Source: Hyphomicrobium sp. CS1BSMeth3
GTDB taxonomy: Bacteria > Pseudomonadota > Alphaproteobacteria > Rhizobiales > Hyphomicrobiaceae
DNA length: 64,000 nt
Direction: 5' to 3'
Assembly (NCBI RefSeq): GCF_900117415.1
Contig: NZ_FPEI01000002.1
Span: 62,001-126,000 of the forward strand
Shown here in pieces: positions 16,897 to 25,284 of this stretch. Under the pieces are notes generated by a model. The model was not told where the DNA came from. It ran no database searches and worked only from the letters and a program-made list of their open reading frames with translations. Position numbers and translations under genes: made by a program. Each line of letters starts with the position of its first letter. The first letter of the stretch is position 1.

Positions 16897-16920
16897 CTCC
16901 CCATTGAAGACAATGGGGAG
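16897..16920. repeat. CTCCCC-type hairpin after cobW
   Basis: CTCCCCATTG-aaga-CAATGGGGAG is a perfect 10-bp stem with a 4-base loop, 8 bp after the cobW stop. It belongs to the CTCCCC...GGGGAG hairpins seen at 45360, 49705 and 57653. It could act as a 3' stabiliser or weak terminator, but no T-tract follows. Confidence 0.75.
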
Positions 16921-16959
16921 ATGGGGAAGTGGGGCGCGTCATACACCGCGCTCTCGCGA

Positions 16960-17023
16960 CCGCGGGCATGGCACCACCGCAGAATGCGATAGCCCCCCTT
17001 CCCAGCAGCCCGCGGCAAACAAA
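16960..17023 (-). repeat. GGCTGCTGGGAAG palindromic repeat, single copy
   Basis: Read on the minus strand, the unit starts directly after the TAG stop of the GNAT gene (17024-17026) as TTTGTTTGCCGCGGG, then CTGCTGGGAAG and GCTATCGC, and closes with GCCATGCCCGCGG. Its ends pair (CCGCGGGC at 16960-16967 with GCCCGCGG at 17008-17015). It matches the tandem units at 57310-57610, including the immediate position after a TAG. Confidence 0.85.
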
Positions 17024-17467
17024 CTAACGCCGATACTGCAGGAAGGGCGACTTCGTCGCGAGCTTGTCGTAGAGGCCGCGCGCCCGATAGTTGAACTCCT
17101 GCGTCGCCCAGTAGGTGCGCGTCGCACCACTCGCGTCGGCCTCGGCATAGACCTGCTCGATCAAAGCACGGCCGATGTCCTTTCCGCGCACCTTTGGATC
17201 GACGAACAGATCCTCAAGGTAGCAGTACCATGTCGGTGACCACGTCGAGCGGTGGAACAGGACGTGCGCGATGCCGACCGGCACATCATCGTCGCCGACC
17301 GCAACGAGGCCGATGTGAAAGCCTTCCTTGCCGCTCAGCAGGCGCTCCCACGTGGTCTCGATGACCTCCTCGGGGATCGTGGCCTTGTAGAACTCGATGT
17401 AGCCCTTGAAGAGCGGCAGCCAGGCCGGCTTGTCCTTGGCTTCGAGGCGACGGACGCGGATGCTCAT
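17024..17467 (-). CDS. GNAT family N-acetyltransferase
   Basis: A 147-residue GCN5-related acetyltransferase. YLEDLFVDPKVRGKDIGRALIEQV is the acetyl-CoA binding beta4-alpha3 region with R-G-K-D-I-G, and NYRARGLYDKLATKSPFLQY is the C-terminal segment. It resembles diamine/spermidine-type or uncharacterised acetyltransferases that begin IRVRRLEAKDKPAWLPLF. Its TAG stop directly abuts the palindromic repeat at 16960-17023, which may supply that stop codon. The substrate is unknown. The upstream gap 17468-17632 shows nothing recognisable. Confidence 0.88.
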   Translation of the reverse strand: MSIRVRRLEAKDKPAWLPLFKGYIEFYKATIPEEVIETTWERLLSGKEGFHIGLVAVGDDDVPVGIAHVLFHRSTWSPTWYCYLEDLFVDPKVRGKDIGRALIEQVYAEADASGATRTYWATQEFNYRARGLYDKLATKSPFLQYRR

Positions 17468-17632
17468 GTCTGATGATCCTGTAGTTGGGCGCTGGACTTG
17501 CCGCCAGGGTAGCGAAGCCTAACCCAACGTCCGCATCGGATACCAGACGCACGACCGCTCCGACCGTCGCACGCGTCGTGCGACCCGATCGAAGCGATCA
17601 TGCTCTAGGGGTAGAGTGAGGCCTTGTCGCCG

Positions 17633-19540
17633 TCAGCCGCGCAGACGCGTGCGGACGATGCGAGGGAATTCATCGCTCGTGAACTCGTCGGCCGTTCGCG
17701 GCTGCGCGGGAACACCCCCGCGCGCCGGATCCGACGCCATGCCCCCTTGGGGTGGCTGATACGGCGCCGCCGTCTGGGCGGCAGCACGCTGCCCTGCAGC
17801 ACCGGCCGGGGCACCATTGCCGACGAACCACGCTTCGATGAGATCGAGCTCATCGGCCGAGAGCTTGAGGCCCTGGCCCCGGCAGCGCGCAACCACGAAG
17901 TTGCGGAACCGGCCAGCGAACAGGTTCGCCGAGGCGCCCTGCTCGAACCACGGATCGGCCTCGCTCACGACATCCATCACGAACCGCACATCATCCCGGC
18001 GCAGCTCGAGCCCGTGCTCCTGCGCGCGGCGGAGGACGTTCTGGATGGTCTGGGCGCCGAGCAGATTGTTCTCGTTGATCTCGAGCGCCATGACCTCGAA
18101 GAGCGTGCGGTACTCAGGCGGCGCGAGCGGCGGCGCCTGGCAAGCCTCGTGAATGCGCGCAATCGACTGCTGGATCGTCGAAGTCGCTTCCTTCGGCCGT
18201 GCCTGCGACGCTGCAGCGGGCTGCATTCCCTGAGAGGCAGAGGCGGTGTGCGTCGGTGCGGCAGGCTTCGGGGCCTGGGCCGGCACCAGCGGCGCCGAAA
18301 CCGTCGACGGGCGGAGCGAGGGCTCGCGCGCGGGAATGTCGTGCTGTGCGTAGCGCGGCGTCCCGCCGAGCGAACGCGTGTCCTGCGTCGCTGCGGCAGG
18401 CGGCGGCAGCGAGCGCTCGGGACGGAAATCCTCGTCATGATGATCGAATGCGGGCTGCTGCGGGCGACGCTGCAAACCGCCCATGCTCCCGAGCTGGCTG
18501 CCGGTCTGATCCGCGAACCCACCGCGCGTGCTGGTGTGAGCGGCGGCTGACGACGGCGGCGCGATCGCCCGCGACGGCGACATCTCGCGCATTTCAGGCA
18601 TCTCGGGCAGTGGGGCGGCGCGCTTCGTCTGCAGATGACGGCGCGTGTCGATGACGAGATAGGGCGGCTGCTCCGAAAGCCTGAGATCATCGGGCAGGGA
18701 CTGCGCGAGAAGCTCGCGGAAGCCGCCGGCTCCGGCCCAGGACGTCGCGACCGTGCGATCGTGCCCGATCGAGCGCACGGCCCGATCGGCCAGCACTTCG
18801 AGGGGCACCGGCGTCGGCGAAGCCTGCACGGCCTGGACGACATCAGCGATGATCTCGTGACGAAGCGCCTCGCGATCCACCTCCGGCAGCACCATCGGCT
18901 TCGTCTGCGGCGCAGCCAACTGCGCTGGTGCGGACGTGCCGATCTCGCCCTGCTGCTCAAGCAGCAAGGCGATCAGATCCGATTCGCGCACCTCGCCGTC
19001 GCTGATCGCCGTGTAAGGTGCGGCCGTGTAGTCATTGGCGAAGATCACCGTGCGCCGGGCGTGCGCGCGCAGGCGATGCAGGACAGGCGTGAAGTCCGCG
19101 TCGCCCGAGAGAATGACGAACTCGTCGAAGTGCGTGCCGTGCGCGAGATAGTCGACGACATCCATGACCATACGGATGTCGGAGGAGTTCTTGAGCTGAG
19201 CGGTGAGGGGCGGGCAGTCGACGATCTCGAACCCGGCGCGCAGGAAATGGTGGCGCACGAACGGGAAGGAGTTCATGTCCGTCGAGTTGTCGCTCTGATT
19301 GCGCCGCGGGACGGGGTTGCCGTAGCAGCGATTCATGACGATGCGGCGCGGCTCCGCCGAGAACGATCCATTGGTGGAAGTGATCAGCGCGCCACTCTCG
19401 ATGGCCTTGATCCACGACGCGGCGTCACGGGCAAAGCGCTTGGCAGCCTCTTCGTTCTTGCGCTTCAACGACAAATAAATGTTGTCGTAGTCGACGAAGA
19501 CGGCGCTCAAGAACGCACGCCCAGCTTCACGCCTGATCAT
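17633..19540 (-). CDS. NYN domain protein with OST-HTH-like segment
   Basis: A 635-residue protein. Residues ~10-190 are a NYN (LabA/DUF88-type PIN-like) nuclease domain: FVDYDNIYLSL with D17 and D19, NSSDIRMVMDVVDYL with D121 and D127, and LSGDADFTPVL with D147 and D149 form the acidic metal site. Residues ~222-305 (REALRHEIIADVV, FRELLAQSLPDDLRLS, PPYLVIDTRRH) look like an OST-HTH/LOTUS winged helix. A Pro/Ala/Gln-rich linker follows, then a conserved helical C-terminus (about 490-590). NYN proteins are predicted RNases; the OST-HTH is thought to bind RNA. Start ATG 19540 has AGGGGG upstream. RNA targets are unknown; the gap upstream (19541-19832) holds no evident gene. Confidence 0.85.
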   Translation of the reverse strand: MIRREAGRAFLSAVFVDYDNIYLSLKRKNEEAAKRFARDAASWIKAIESGALITSTNGSFSAEPRRIVMNRCYGNPVPRRNQSDNSTDMNSFPFVRHHFLRAGFEIVDCPPLTAQLKNSSDIRMVMDVVDYLAHGTHFDEFVILSGDADFTPVLHRLRAHARRTVIFANDYTAAPYTAISDGEVRESDLIALLLEQQGEIGTSAPAQLAAPQTKPMVLPEVDREALRHEIIADVVQAVQASPTPVPLEVLADRAVRSIGHDRTVATSWAGAGGFRELLAQSLPDDLRLSEQPPYLVIDTRRHLQTKRAAPLPEMPEMREMSPSRAIAPPSSAAAHTSTRGGFADQTGSQLGSMGGLQRRPQQPAFDHHDEDFRPERSLPPPAAATQDTRSLGGTPRYAQHDIPAREPSLRPSTVSAPLVPAQAPKPAAPTHTASASQGMQPAAASQARPKEATSTIQQSIARIHEACQAPPLAPPEYRTLFEVMALEINENNLLGAQTIQNVLRRAQEHGLELRRDDVRFVMDVVSEADPWFEQGASANLFAGRFRNFVVARCRGQGLKLSADELDLIEAWFVGNGAPAGAAGQRAAAQTAAPYQPPQGGMASDPARGGVPAQPRTADEFTSDEFPRIVRTRLRG

Positions 19541-19832
19541 CCAACGCCCCCTGAATATTCACGGACAAGCACCGCCGCCCCGGGGTCACTGTTTATGAGT
19601 CGCATAGCGGGGGCAAGGTCCGGGCCCCTGGCAAGCGAATCAAGCCAGTGGATTTGCTGTTGATTCGGCCGGAGCGCGGCGCGCGAGCCGCATATCCGAT
19701 GTTGCGCGCCTACCACAGGCTGCCCGCGCCACCCGTCCAACTCCCGCACGGCGCTTAGCGCTCCATTAACCCTGTTCTCTCATAGTCCTGGGCGTCAGTG
19801 CCTGTTGCTTCCGTGCGTGAAAGGCGTTCGTG

Positions 19833-20258
19833 ATGTTTCCCAAGCGTTGTGGCCGCGCGCCGCACTTCATCCGGCTGAGCGCCGCCCGCACAGGCCTGAT
19901 CGGCCTGCTTGCCGTCCTTGCCGGCTGCGCGAACGAGCGAGGCGCCACCACCACCTCATCCACTTCCGCAGCCACGCCGATGCACATGGCCGGCGTGCGC
20001 ACCGTCATCGAGGCCGATGGCCTGCCGGCCCAGCTCGCGCCGCGCGACTACAAGCCCGGCGCCGACGACCCGCGCGAGCCGTGGAGCCCCAACTACGGAT
20101 CCGCGCGCCCGGCAAGGACAACCGAAGCCGAGCCGGCGCCCGTCGCGCCTGCGTCACCGGCGCGCGTTATTCCCGTCCGCTACACCCAGCCGATCGATGC
20201 CGAAGACGTTATCCGCCGCGCCGTTGCCGCGCATGAAATGCGACAGGGGGACCAATGA
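19833..20258 (+). CDS. Hypothetical lipoprotein
   Basis: A 141-residue protein with a lipoprotein signal: after a basic start, GLIGLLAVLAGC places the lipobox Cys at residue 32. The mature part is short, Pro/Ala-rich and apparently unstructured (EPWSPNYGSARPAR, RVIPVRYTQPIDAEDVIRRAVAAHE). A GTG one codon upstream (19830) is an alternative start. No family is recognised. It lies head-on against bamB, with 53 bp between the two stop codons. An overlapping short frame from 20255 (ATGA) runs into bamB and was not accepted. Confidence 0.65.
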   Translation: MFPKRCGRAPHFIRLSAARTGLIGLLAVLAGCANERGATTTSSTSAATPMHMAGVRTVIEADGLPAQLAPRDYKPGADDPREPWSPNYGSARPARTTEAEPAPVAPASPARVIPVRYTQPIDAEDVIRRAVAAHEMRQGDQ

Positions 20259-20311
20259 ACGACTACACCCGCGCGCCCGCTCCGGGCTCGGTCAAGCCGC
20301 TCTCGAGCCCG

Positions 20312-21658
20312 TCAGTGAAGGGCGATGAGACGCGCCTTGTCGGTGAGCACGTACATGCGGCCGTTGGCGACGACTGGCGGGATAAATACAGGCGCGCCGA
20401 GATCGAGCTGCGTCTCCACCTTGCCGCCAGCCGCATTGATGCCGATGAGCTTGCCCGAGTCGGAGGCGAGCCAGAGACGGTCGCCGGCTAGCACCGGGCC
20501 TGCCCAGCTCTTGCCGCCAGCAACGCGCGTCGTCCACAGCGCCTTGCCGTCGCGCCGGCTCATGGCGATGAGCTGGCCGCCGGTGTCCACGACATAGACG
20601 GCGTCGCCGGCAACATAGGGCCGGTTGATGCCCGCCACGTTCGCCGACCAGACCCGCTCGCCCGTGCGCGCCTCGGTCGCGACCATGCGACCGGCATGGC
20701 CGATCGCAAACACGGTGCCGCCATCAATGGCCGGGCTCGCGGCATCGCTCATGGAGCCGAGCGAGGAAGCCGCGCGCGTGCGCGCCAGCGATTCCTGCCA
20801 GGCCACCGTGCCATCCGCTATCCTGATGGCAACGACGTCACCCGAAGGATAGGGAACGACCGCGACATCGCCATTGAGCGCTGGGCTCGCGCTGATCAGC
20901 AGGCTCGCACGCTCGGGGAGTCCGCGGAAAGCCCAGAGCTCGGCGCCGTCGTGGCCTGCGAGCGCGACCGTGCGCCCGTCGGTCGTGAGGACGATCACAC
21001 GTCCGCTGGCGACGGTCGGCGCCGCGCGCACCGGCGAGCCGACGTTCTTGTCCCAAAGCTTCTTGCCGCCCTGCATGTCGAGGGCCGTAACAATGCCGTG
21101 CCCGGTGGCGACGAACAGCCGTCCGCCCTCCGCCGCAAGGCCACCACCATAGGCATTCGTATCGGTTGCCTTCTCCGGCACCAGCGACGTCCGCCAGGAC
21201 ACCGAGCCCGAGGCACTGAGCGCGGTTACGCGACCTGCGGCATCGAGCGTGAAGATGCGGCCGTCGGCGACGATGGGGCTTGCGGTCAGCCGCCCATACT
21301 TGCTGGAGCCCTGCCCGACGTCGGCGCTCCATGCGGTGCGGATGGAAGCTGGAAGCGCGAGATGGCCGGGTGCATTCGACGGCGCGCCGCCCGGGTACGC
21401 CCAGGCATCGTTCTGGCGTGCCGGCGGAACCGAGATCGGCCGGTCCGCGCTCGCGAGCTCGACGCTGCCCGTGGTGCCCTCGGTGAGCACGACGGGGACG
21501 CGCGTGCCAGGAAGCGGCACCTGCTTTTCTGCGAATGGGTTGAGTGCCGCGATATCCGAAACACTCGGCATTCCGCCCGAGCAGCCCGCCAGGCCCGAAA
21601 GCGCCAATGCGCTCGCGATGGCCGCCAACCGCCCTGTGCGCAAGAGGTCCACGATCAA
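20312..21658 (-). CDS. bamB: Outer membrane protein assembly factor BamB
   Basis: A 448-residue PQQ-like beta-propeller lipoprotein, a subunit of the BAM complex that inserts beta-barrel proteins into the outer membrane. The lipobox is SGLAGC with Cys at residue 26. Repeated propeller blades are visible, such as RIFTLDAAGRVTALSASG, RLFVATGHGIVTALD and AVYVVDTGGQLIAMSR, each with the A-x-D-x-x-G-x-x-x-W style ending. The YfgM-like gene lies upstream, as is conserved, but palindromic element copy 2 is placed between them, and the usual downstream der gene is missing. Confidence 0.93.
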   Translation of the reverse strand: MIVDLLRTGRLAAIASALALSGLAGCSGGMPSVSDIAALNPFAEKQVPLPGTRVPVVLTEGTTGSVELASADRPISVPPARQNDAWAYPGGAPSNAPGHLALPASIRTAWSADVGQGSSKYGRLTASPIVADGRIFTLDAAGRVTALSASGSVSWRTSLVPEKATDTNAYGGGLAAEGGRLFVATGHGIVTALDMQGGKKLWDKNVGSPVRAAPTVASGRVIVLTTDGRTVALAGHDGAELWAFRGLPERASLLISASPALNGDVAVVPYPSGDVVAIRIADGTVAWQESLARTRAASSLGSMSDAASPAIDGGTVFAIGHAGRMVATEARTGERVWSANVAGINRPYVAGDAVYVVDTGGQLIAMSRRDGKALWTTRVAGGKSWAGPVLAGDRLWLASDSGKLIGINAAGGKVETQLDLGAPVFIPPVVANGRMYVLTDKARLIALH

Positions 21659-21665
21659 CTCCCCC

Positions 21666-21833
21666 CTAGTGTCCCGTTTCCGAAGTTCGCTTAACCTCGA
21701 TGCTGGCGTCCCGAGCGAGCTTCGGAAACAAAAGGGACACTAGAAGCATAGTCTTGCTCGTGTGATTCAGGTCGAGAAATTCGCTCCATACCGTGCCGCG
21801 AGATCTGGCGAATTTCTCGATCATCACACGAGC
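21666..21833 (+). repeat. Bipartite palindromic element, copy 2 (yfgM-bamB gap)
   Basis: Palindrome A at 21666-21743 has outer arms CTAGTGTCCC and GGGACACTAG, and inner arms TTTCCGAAG and CTTCGGAAA. Palindrome B at 21756-21833 has outer arms GCTCGTGTGA and TCACACGAGC, and inner arms TCGAGAAATTCGC and GCGAATTTCTCGA. Both are 78 bp, joined by the 12-bp AAGCATAGTCTT. The element fills nearly all of the space between two minus-strand genes (bamB start 21658, YfgM-like stop 21842), so it would be transcribed within the operon. It is the same element as at 11127 and 45135. Confidence 0.92.
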
Positions 21834-21841
21834 CGCCACCC

Positions 21842-22567
21842 CTATTTCGTCGCCGAGCCTTCGCCCGGTTTCGCCCCCGCGCCCCCCGGCTGGGCAGCCT
21901 TCGATAGTGCTGCCTCGGTCAGGATCGTCATCAGGATCCGCGCCCGCTCGGTAGTCGACGGCGGCGCCGCGCTGTCGGCCAGGATCTGCTCGAAGGCCTT
22001 GCGCGCTTCATCCTGATTTCCGGCCTTCATGGCCGCAAGCCCAAGCACCTCGCGCGCGGGCGCACGCCAAGCATTGGTATCATTTGTGAGATCTTTGAGG
22101 CGATTCTGCATCTCGGTCCAGTCGGCCTCGTCCACCCTCAACAGGGCTGCCTGGAGCGTGGCGTAGTCCCGGAGCAGCGGATCGGCGCTCGTGTCCTTCG
22201 AAACCGCGTCGTAAGCGGCGACCGCGTCGGCGCGCTTGCCCTCGGCGGCGTATGCGCCGGCATTTCTGAGGCGCGCCAGCGTGCCGTAGCCGGGCGGCGC
22301 GTTCTTGACCATCGCATCGAACGCCTGGTGCGCTTCCTGCGCCTTGCCCCCGGCAGCGAGCCGGGCCGCGGCCTCGAACTCCTGCCCCGCGGCCTGACGT
22401 GCACTGAGGCTGCGATGCTCGGCGAACTGATAGCCGCCCACGCCAAGCACGAGCAGCACAGCGGCAGCGACGATGAAAACGCCATACCGATCCCAGGTCC
22501 TCGCGAGACGCTCCTTGCGCATCTCGTCCTGGACTTCACGCATAAAGTGGTCGGTCTGGTCGGCCAT
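21842..22567 (-). CDS. YfgM-like tetratricopeptide protein (DUF2659/TPR)
   Basis: A 241-residue inner-membrane protein. The first ~25 residues are cytosolic (FMREVQDEMRKERLARTWDRYG), followed by one transmembrane helix (VFIVAAAVLLVLGVGGYQF) and a [11 protein letters not shown] TPR-like helical repeat region (AAGGKAQEAHQAFDAM, LARLRNAGAYAAEGK, LLRDYATLQAALLRV, AAMKAGNQDEARKAF). The C-terminus is Gly/Ala-rich. It is the usual upstream neighbour of bamB and resembles E. coli YfgM, which associates with the SecYEG translocon and [11 protein letters not shown] chaperones. The 171-bp region upstream (22568-22738) holds no recognisable gene. Confidence 0.88.
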   Translation of the reverse strand: MADQTDHFMREVQDEMRKERLARTWDRYGVFIVAAAVLLVLGVGGYQFAEHRSLSARQAAGQEFEAAARLAAGGKAQEAHQAFDAMVKNAPPGYGTLARLRNAGAYAAEGKRADAVAAYDAVSKDTSADPLLRDYATLQAALLRVDEADWTEMQNRLKDLTNDTNAWRAPAREVLGLAAMKAGNQDEARKAFEQILADSAAPPSTTERARILMTILTEAALSKAAQPGGAGAKPGEGSATK

Positions 22568-22738
22568 GCTGATCCTTGCTTCCTCGCCACCGGCTATAGG
22601 GCGTCGGCCACTCTATAACCCGCGACGCCGCCACGCGGAAGGTGGCAGGCATCGCCGTCGATGAACGGCGTTTCCGGCGATTTCGTGGCCCCCACAATCA
22701 CGCTCGATGTCAGCATGTTCCATGCCCGCCGGGGGACC

Positions 22739-23179
22739 TCAGAGCAGCCCGAGCTCGGCGAGCTCGCGGCGCAGCTTGGCGGGCATCGCATCGAGATCAT
22801 CCGCGCGGCCGCCCGCGAGGTCCTTGGGCGCATCCTCCACGGCGAGATAACGCCACCCCTGGAAAGCCCGGCGCGGCACCGGCCGCACGGCCACGAGCTT
22901 ACGGTCGAGGATGAGCAAGGTGCAGGGCGTGCCATCGGGCCTCGTGCCTTCCTTCAGATCGAGGAGGCGCTGGCGAGCCTGGATGATGCCTTTGATGACC
23001 CAATAGATGGACCCGCCGTCGAGCAGCTCCTCGCGCCGCTTCGGCATCTGGAAGGTCCGGTGGAAAAGCTCGGGCTTCTGCTTCTCGGCCTTCATCTGCT
23101 TGAGGCGTTCGACCTGCCAGCCAGCCAGATCCTCGATCGATTCGGTGCCGACGCTCAGCTTCACGAGATGAATCGTCAC
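22739..23179 (-). CDS. DUF1489 family protein
   Basis: A 146-residue protein of DUF1489, nearly confined to Alphaproteobacteria. It starts MTIHLVKLSVGTESI and includes HRTFQMPKRREELLDGGSIYWVIKG and DRKLVAVRPVPRRAFQGWRYL, the conserved core. Function is unknown; the fold looks like a small alpha/beta protein. Its ATG overlaps the stop of the carboxylase subunit gene as ATGA, so the two are translationally coupled. Confidence 0.9.
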   Translation of the reverse strand: MTIHLVKLSVGTESIEDLAGWQVERLKQMKAEKQKPELFHRTFQMPKRREELLDGGSIYWVIKGIIQARQRLLDLKEGTRPDGTPCTLLILDRKLVAVRPVPRRAFQGWRYLAVEDAPKDLAGGRADDLDAMPAKLRRELAELGLL

Positions 23180-25125
23180 GACTGGGCTTCCTCCTCGAGG
23201 CTGACGAGCAATGCGCCCTGATTCACCTGCTGTCCCTCGCTGGCCGCCACGCTCGCCACCACGCCGTCACGCGCGGCCGCGAGCACGTGCTCCATCTTCA
23301 TGGCTTCGACGACCGCCAGCCGGTCCCCCTTCGCGACGGTATCGCCGGCCTTGACGAAAATGCGCGCGACTTTGCCATTGATCGGCGCGCGCACGGCATC
23401 GCCCGCATGGCCATTATCGACGTCATCGGCATCGTAGGTCGGCCAGCGCACCTCGACCTGCTCGCCCTCGAAGAGGGCATAGAGACCATCATGCGCCGTG
23501 ACGCATGCCGTCGGCGCCCGCGCCTCGGAGCCTGCCGCGGCGGCGCCGGCGGCAACAACGTGCGGCGTCGTCTCACCACGCGGCCACGTCGCCGCAAATG
23601 TCCGCGCCTCACCGTTCACGACCAGCGGCACGGTAAGCGTGCGCGGCGCGCCGAGCTGAAAGCCATCACCGGCACTCCAGGGATCTGAAGCCGCGCCCTC
23701 CGCTGGAGCGAGCAGCCGGGCGACCGCGGACATGACCTCGGAGTTGCCGATGTGCGTCCGCGTGAGCGCCGCGAGGTCGCGTCCGATAAGGCCGGTGTCC
23801 ATGCGTCCGACGCGGACATCGGCGTGCTCGAGAAGTGCACGCAGGAACGCCGCATTCACGCGCGGGCCCGCAACGACGAGTTGCTTGAGAACGGCCACCA
23901 TCGCATCGGCCGCCTCGTCGCGCGTCGCACCGTGCGTGATGAGCTTGGCGATCATGCTGTCATAGAAGGGCGAGATCACATCGCCCGCACGCACGGCCGT
24001 CTCGAGGCGCACGTCCTCGGCACTATCAGGCAGCGCGAACGCCGCAATCCGCCCGATGCTCGGCAGGAAGCCCTGCGCCGGATCCTCCGCGCAAAGCCGC
24101 ACCTCGATGGCGTGACCGTGCATGGTGATGGCGCCTTGCTCGAGCGGCAGTGGCTCGCCGGACGCCACGCGAAGTTGCCACTCGACGAGATCGAGCCCGG
24201 TGATCGCTTCCGTCACCGGATGCTCGACCTGGAGGCGCGTGTTCATCTCGATGAAGTACCACGGCGCTTCGGGCCCGAGGCTGCCGTCCTCGACAAGGAA
24301 CTCGACGGTGCCCGCGCCCTCATAGCCGACAGCGCGCGCGAGGCTGACGGCCGCCCCGCACATCTTCTCACGCAGCGCCGCGCTCATGCCCGGAGCCGGC
24401 GCCTCCTCGATGACTTTCTGGTTGCGCCGCTGGAGCGAGCAGTCGCGCTCGAAAATGTGCACGACATTGCCGTGGCGATCGCCGAACACCTGCACCTCGA
24501 CGTGGCGCGGCTGCTGCACGACCTTCTCGATCAGGACGGCGGCATCACCGAACGACGAGAGGGCTTCGCGCTGCGCGCTCTCCAGCGCCGCTGCGAACTG
24601 TTCGCCGCTTTCGACGAGCCGCATGCCGCGACCACCGCCACCCGCCACGGCCTTGATCATCACCGGATAGCCAATGCGGTCGGCTTCGCGCCGGAGCAGC
24701 GCGGGTGTCTGGTCGGCGCCATCATATCCCGGCACGACGGGCACACCGGCCGCGCGCGCGACGGCCTTGGCGGCCGCCTTGCCGCCGAGCTGGCGCATGG
24801 ATGCGCCCGAGGGGCCGATGAAAACGAGGCCCGCTGCTTTGCAGGCATCGGCAAAGTCGGCGTTCTCGGCGAGGAAGCCGTACCCCGGATGGATCGCCTC
24901 CGCGCCCGTCGCCCGCGCGGCGGCGATGACGCGATCAATGCGCAGATAGCTTTCCGTCGAGGGTGAGGGACCAATGTGCACGGCCTCATCGGCCGTCGCA
25001 ACGTGAAGAGCCTCGCGGTCGGCATCCGAGTAGACGGCCACGGTCGCCACGCCGAGCCGGCGCGCCGTTCGCATGATCCGGCACGCGATCTCACCGCGGT
25101 TGGCGATCAGGATCTTTTTCAGCAT
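23176..25125 (-). CDS. Acetyl/propionyl/methylcrotonyl-CoA carboxylase biotin-containing alpha subunit
   Basis: A 649-residue biotin carboxylase-BCCP fusion. It starts MLKKILIANRGEIACRI, has the ATP-grasp loop AVAGGGGRGMRLV, the FIEMNTRLQVEHPVTE catalytic segment, and a C-terminal biotinyl domain with EAMKMEH, whose Lys (about 610) carries biotin. The length and the single BCCP suit 3-methylcrotonyl-CoA carboxylase alpha (leucine breakdown) best, with propionyl-CoA carboxylase as alternative; no carboxyltransferase beta gene lies beside it to decide. The frame is open to 25257, but ATG 25125 has AAGGG at the right distance and gives the family N-terminus. Confidence 0.9.
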   Translation of the reverse strand: MLKKILIANRGEIACRIMRTARRLGVATVAVYSDADREALHVATADEAVHIGPSPSTESYLRIDRVIAAARATGAEAIHPGYGFLAENADFADACKAAGLVFIGPSGASMRQLGGKAAAKAVARAAGVPVVPGYDGADQTPALLRREADRIGYPVMIKAVAGGGGRGMRLVESGEQFAAALESAQREALSSFGDAAVLIEKVVQQPRHVEVQVFGDRHGNVVHIFERDCSLQRRNQKVIEEAPAPGMSAALREKMCGAAVSLARAVGYEGAGTVEFLVEDGSLGPEAPWYFIEMNTRLQVEHPVTEAITGLDLVEWQLRVASGEPLPLEQGAITMHGHAIEVRLCAEDPAQGFLPSIGRIAAFALPDSAEDVRLETAVRAGDVISPFYDSMIAKLITHGATRDEAADAMVAVLKQLVVAGPRVNAAFLRALLEHADVRVGRMDTGLIGRDLAALTRTHIGNSEVMSAVARLLAPAEGAASDPWSAGDGFQLGAPRTLTVPLVVNGEARTFAATWPRGETTPHVVAAGAAAAGSEARAPTACVTAHDGLYALFEGEQVEVRWPTYDADDVDNGHAGDAVRAPINGKVARIFVKAGDTVAKGDRLAVVEAMKMEHVLAAARDGVVASVAASEGQQVNQGALLVSLEEEAQS

Positions 25126-25284
25126 CGGCACACCCTTCGTCCGGGCGGCAGGTTGGACGCCCGCGGCCTGGCCGCGACGGGACTGCCACTGGGCCGCCAC
25201 CGGGCCACGAGGGAAATGTGTCGGACGTTTTCGGGGGCCATTCAAGGGGGAACACACAAGGCTCCCCCGGTCCTTGCGGCGGGA

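Noticed and set aside
19537-19749. 70-codon minus-strand frame just upstream of the NYN gene
   Set aside because: It overlaps the NYN start by a few bases but has no recognisable pattern or ribosome-binding site; left unannotated.
20255-20491. Short frame overlapping the lipoprotein stop by ATGA
   Set aside because: The overlap looks operon-like, but most of the frame is antisense of the bamB 3' end and no Shine-Dalgarno or family pattern is seen. Only conservation elsewhere could rescue it.
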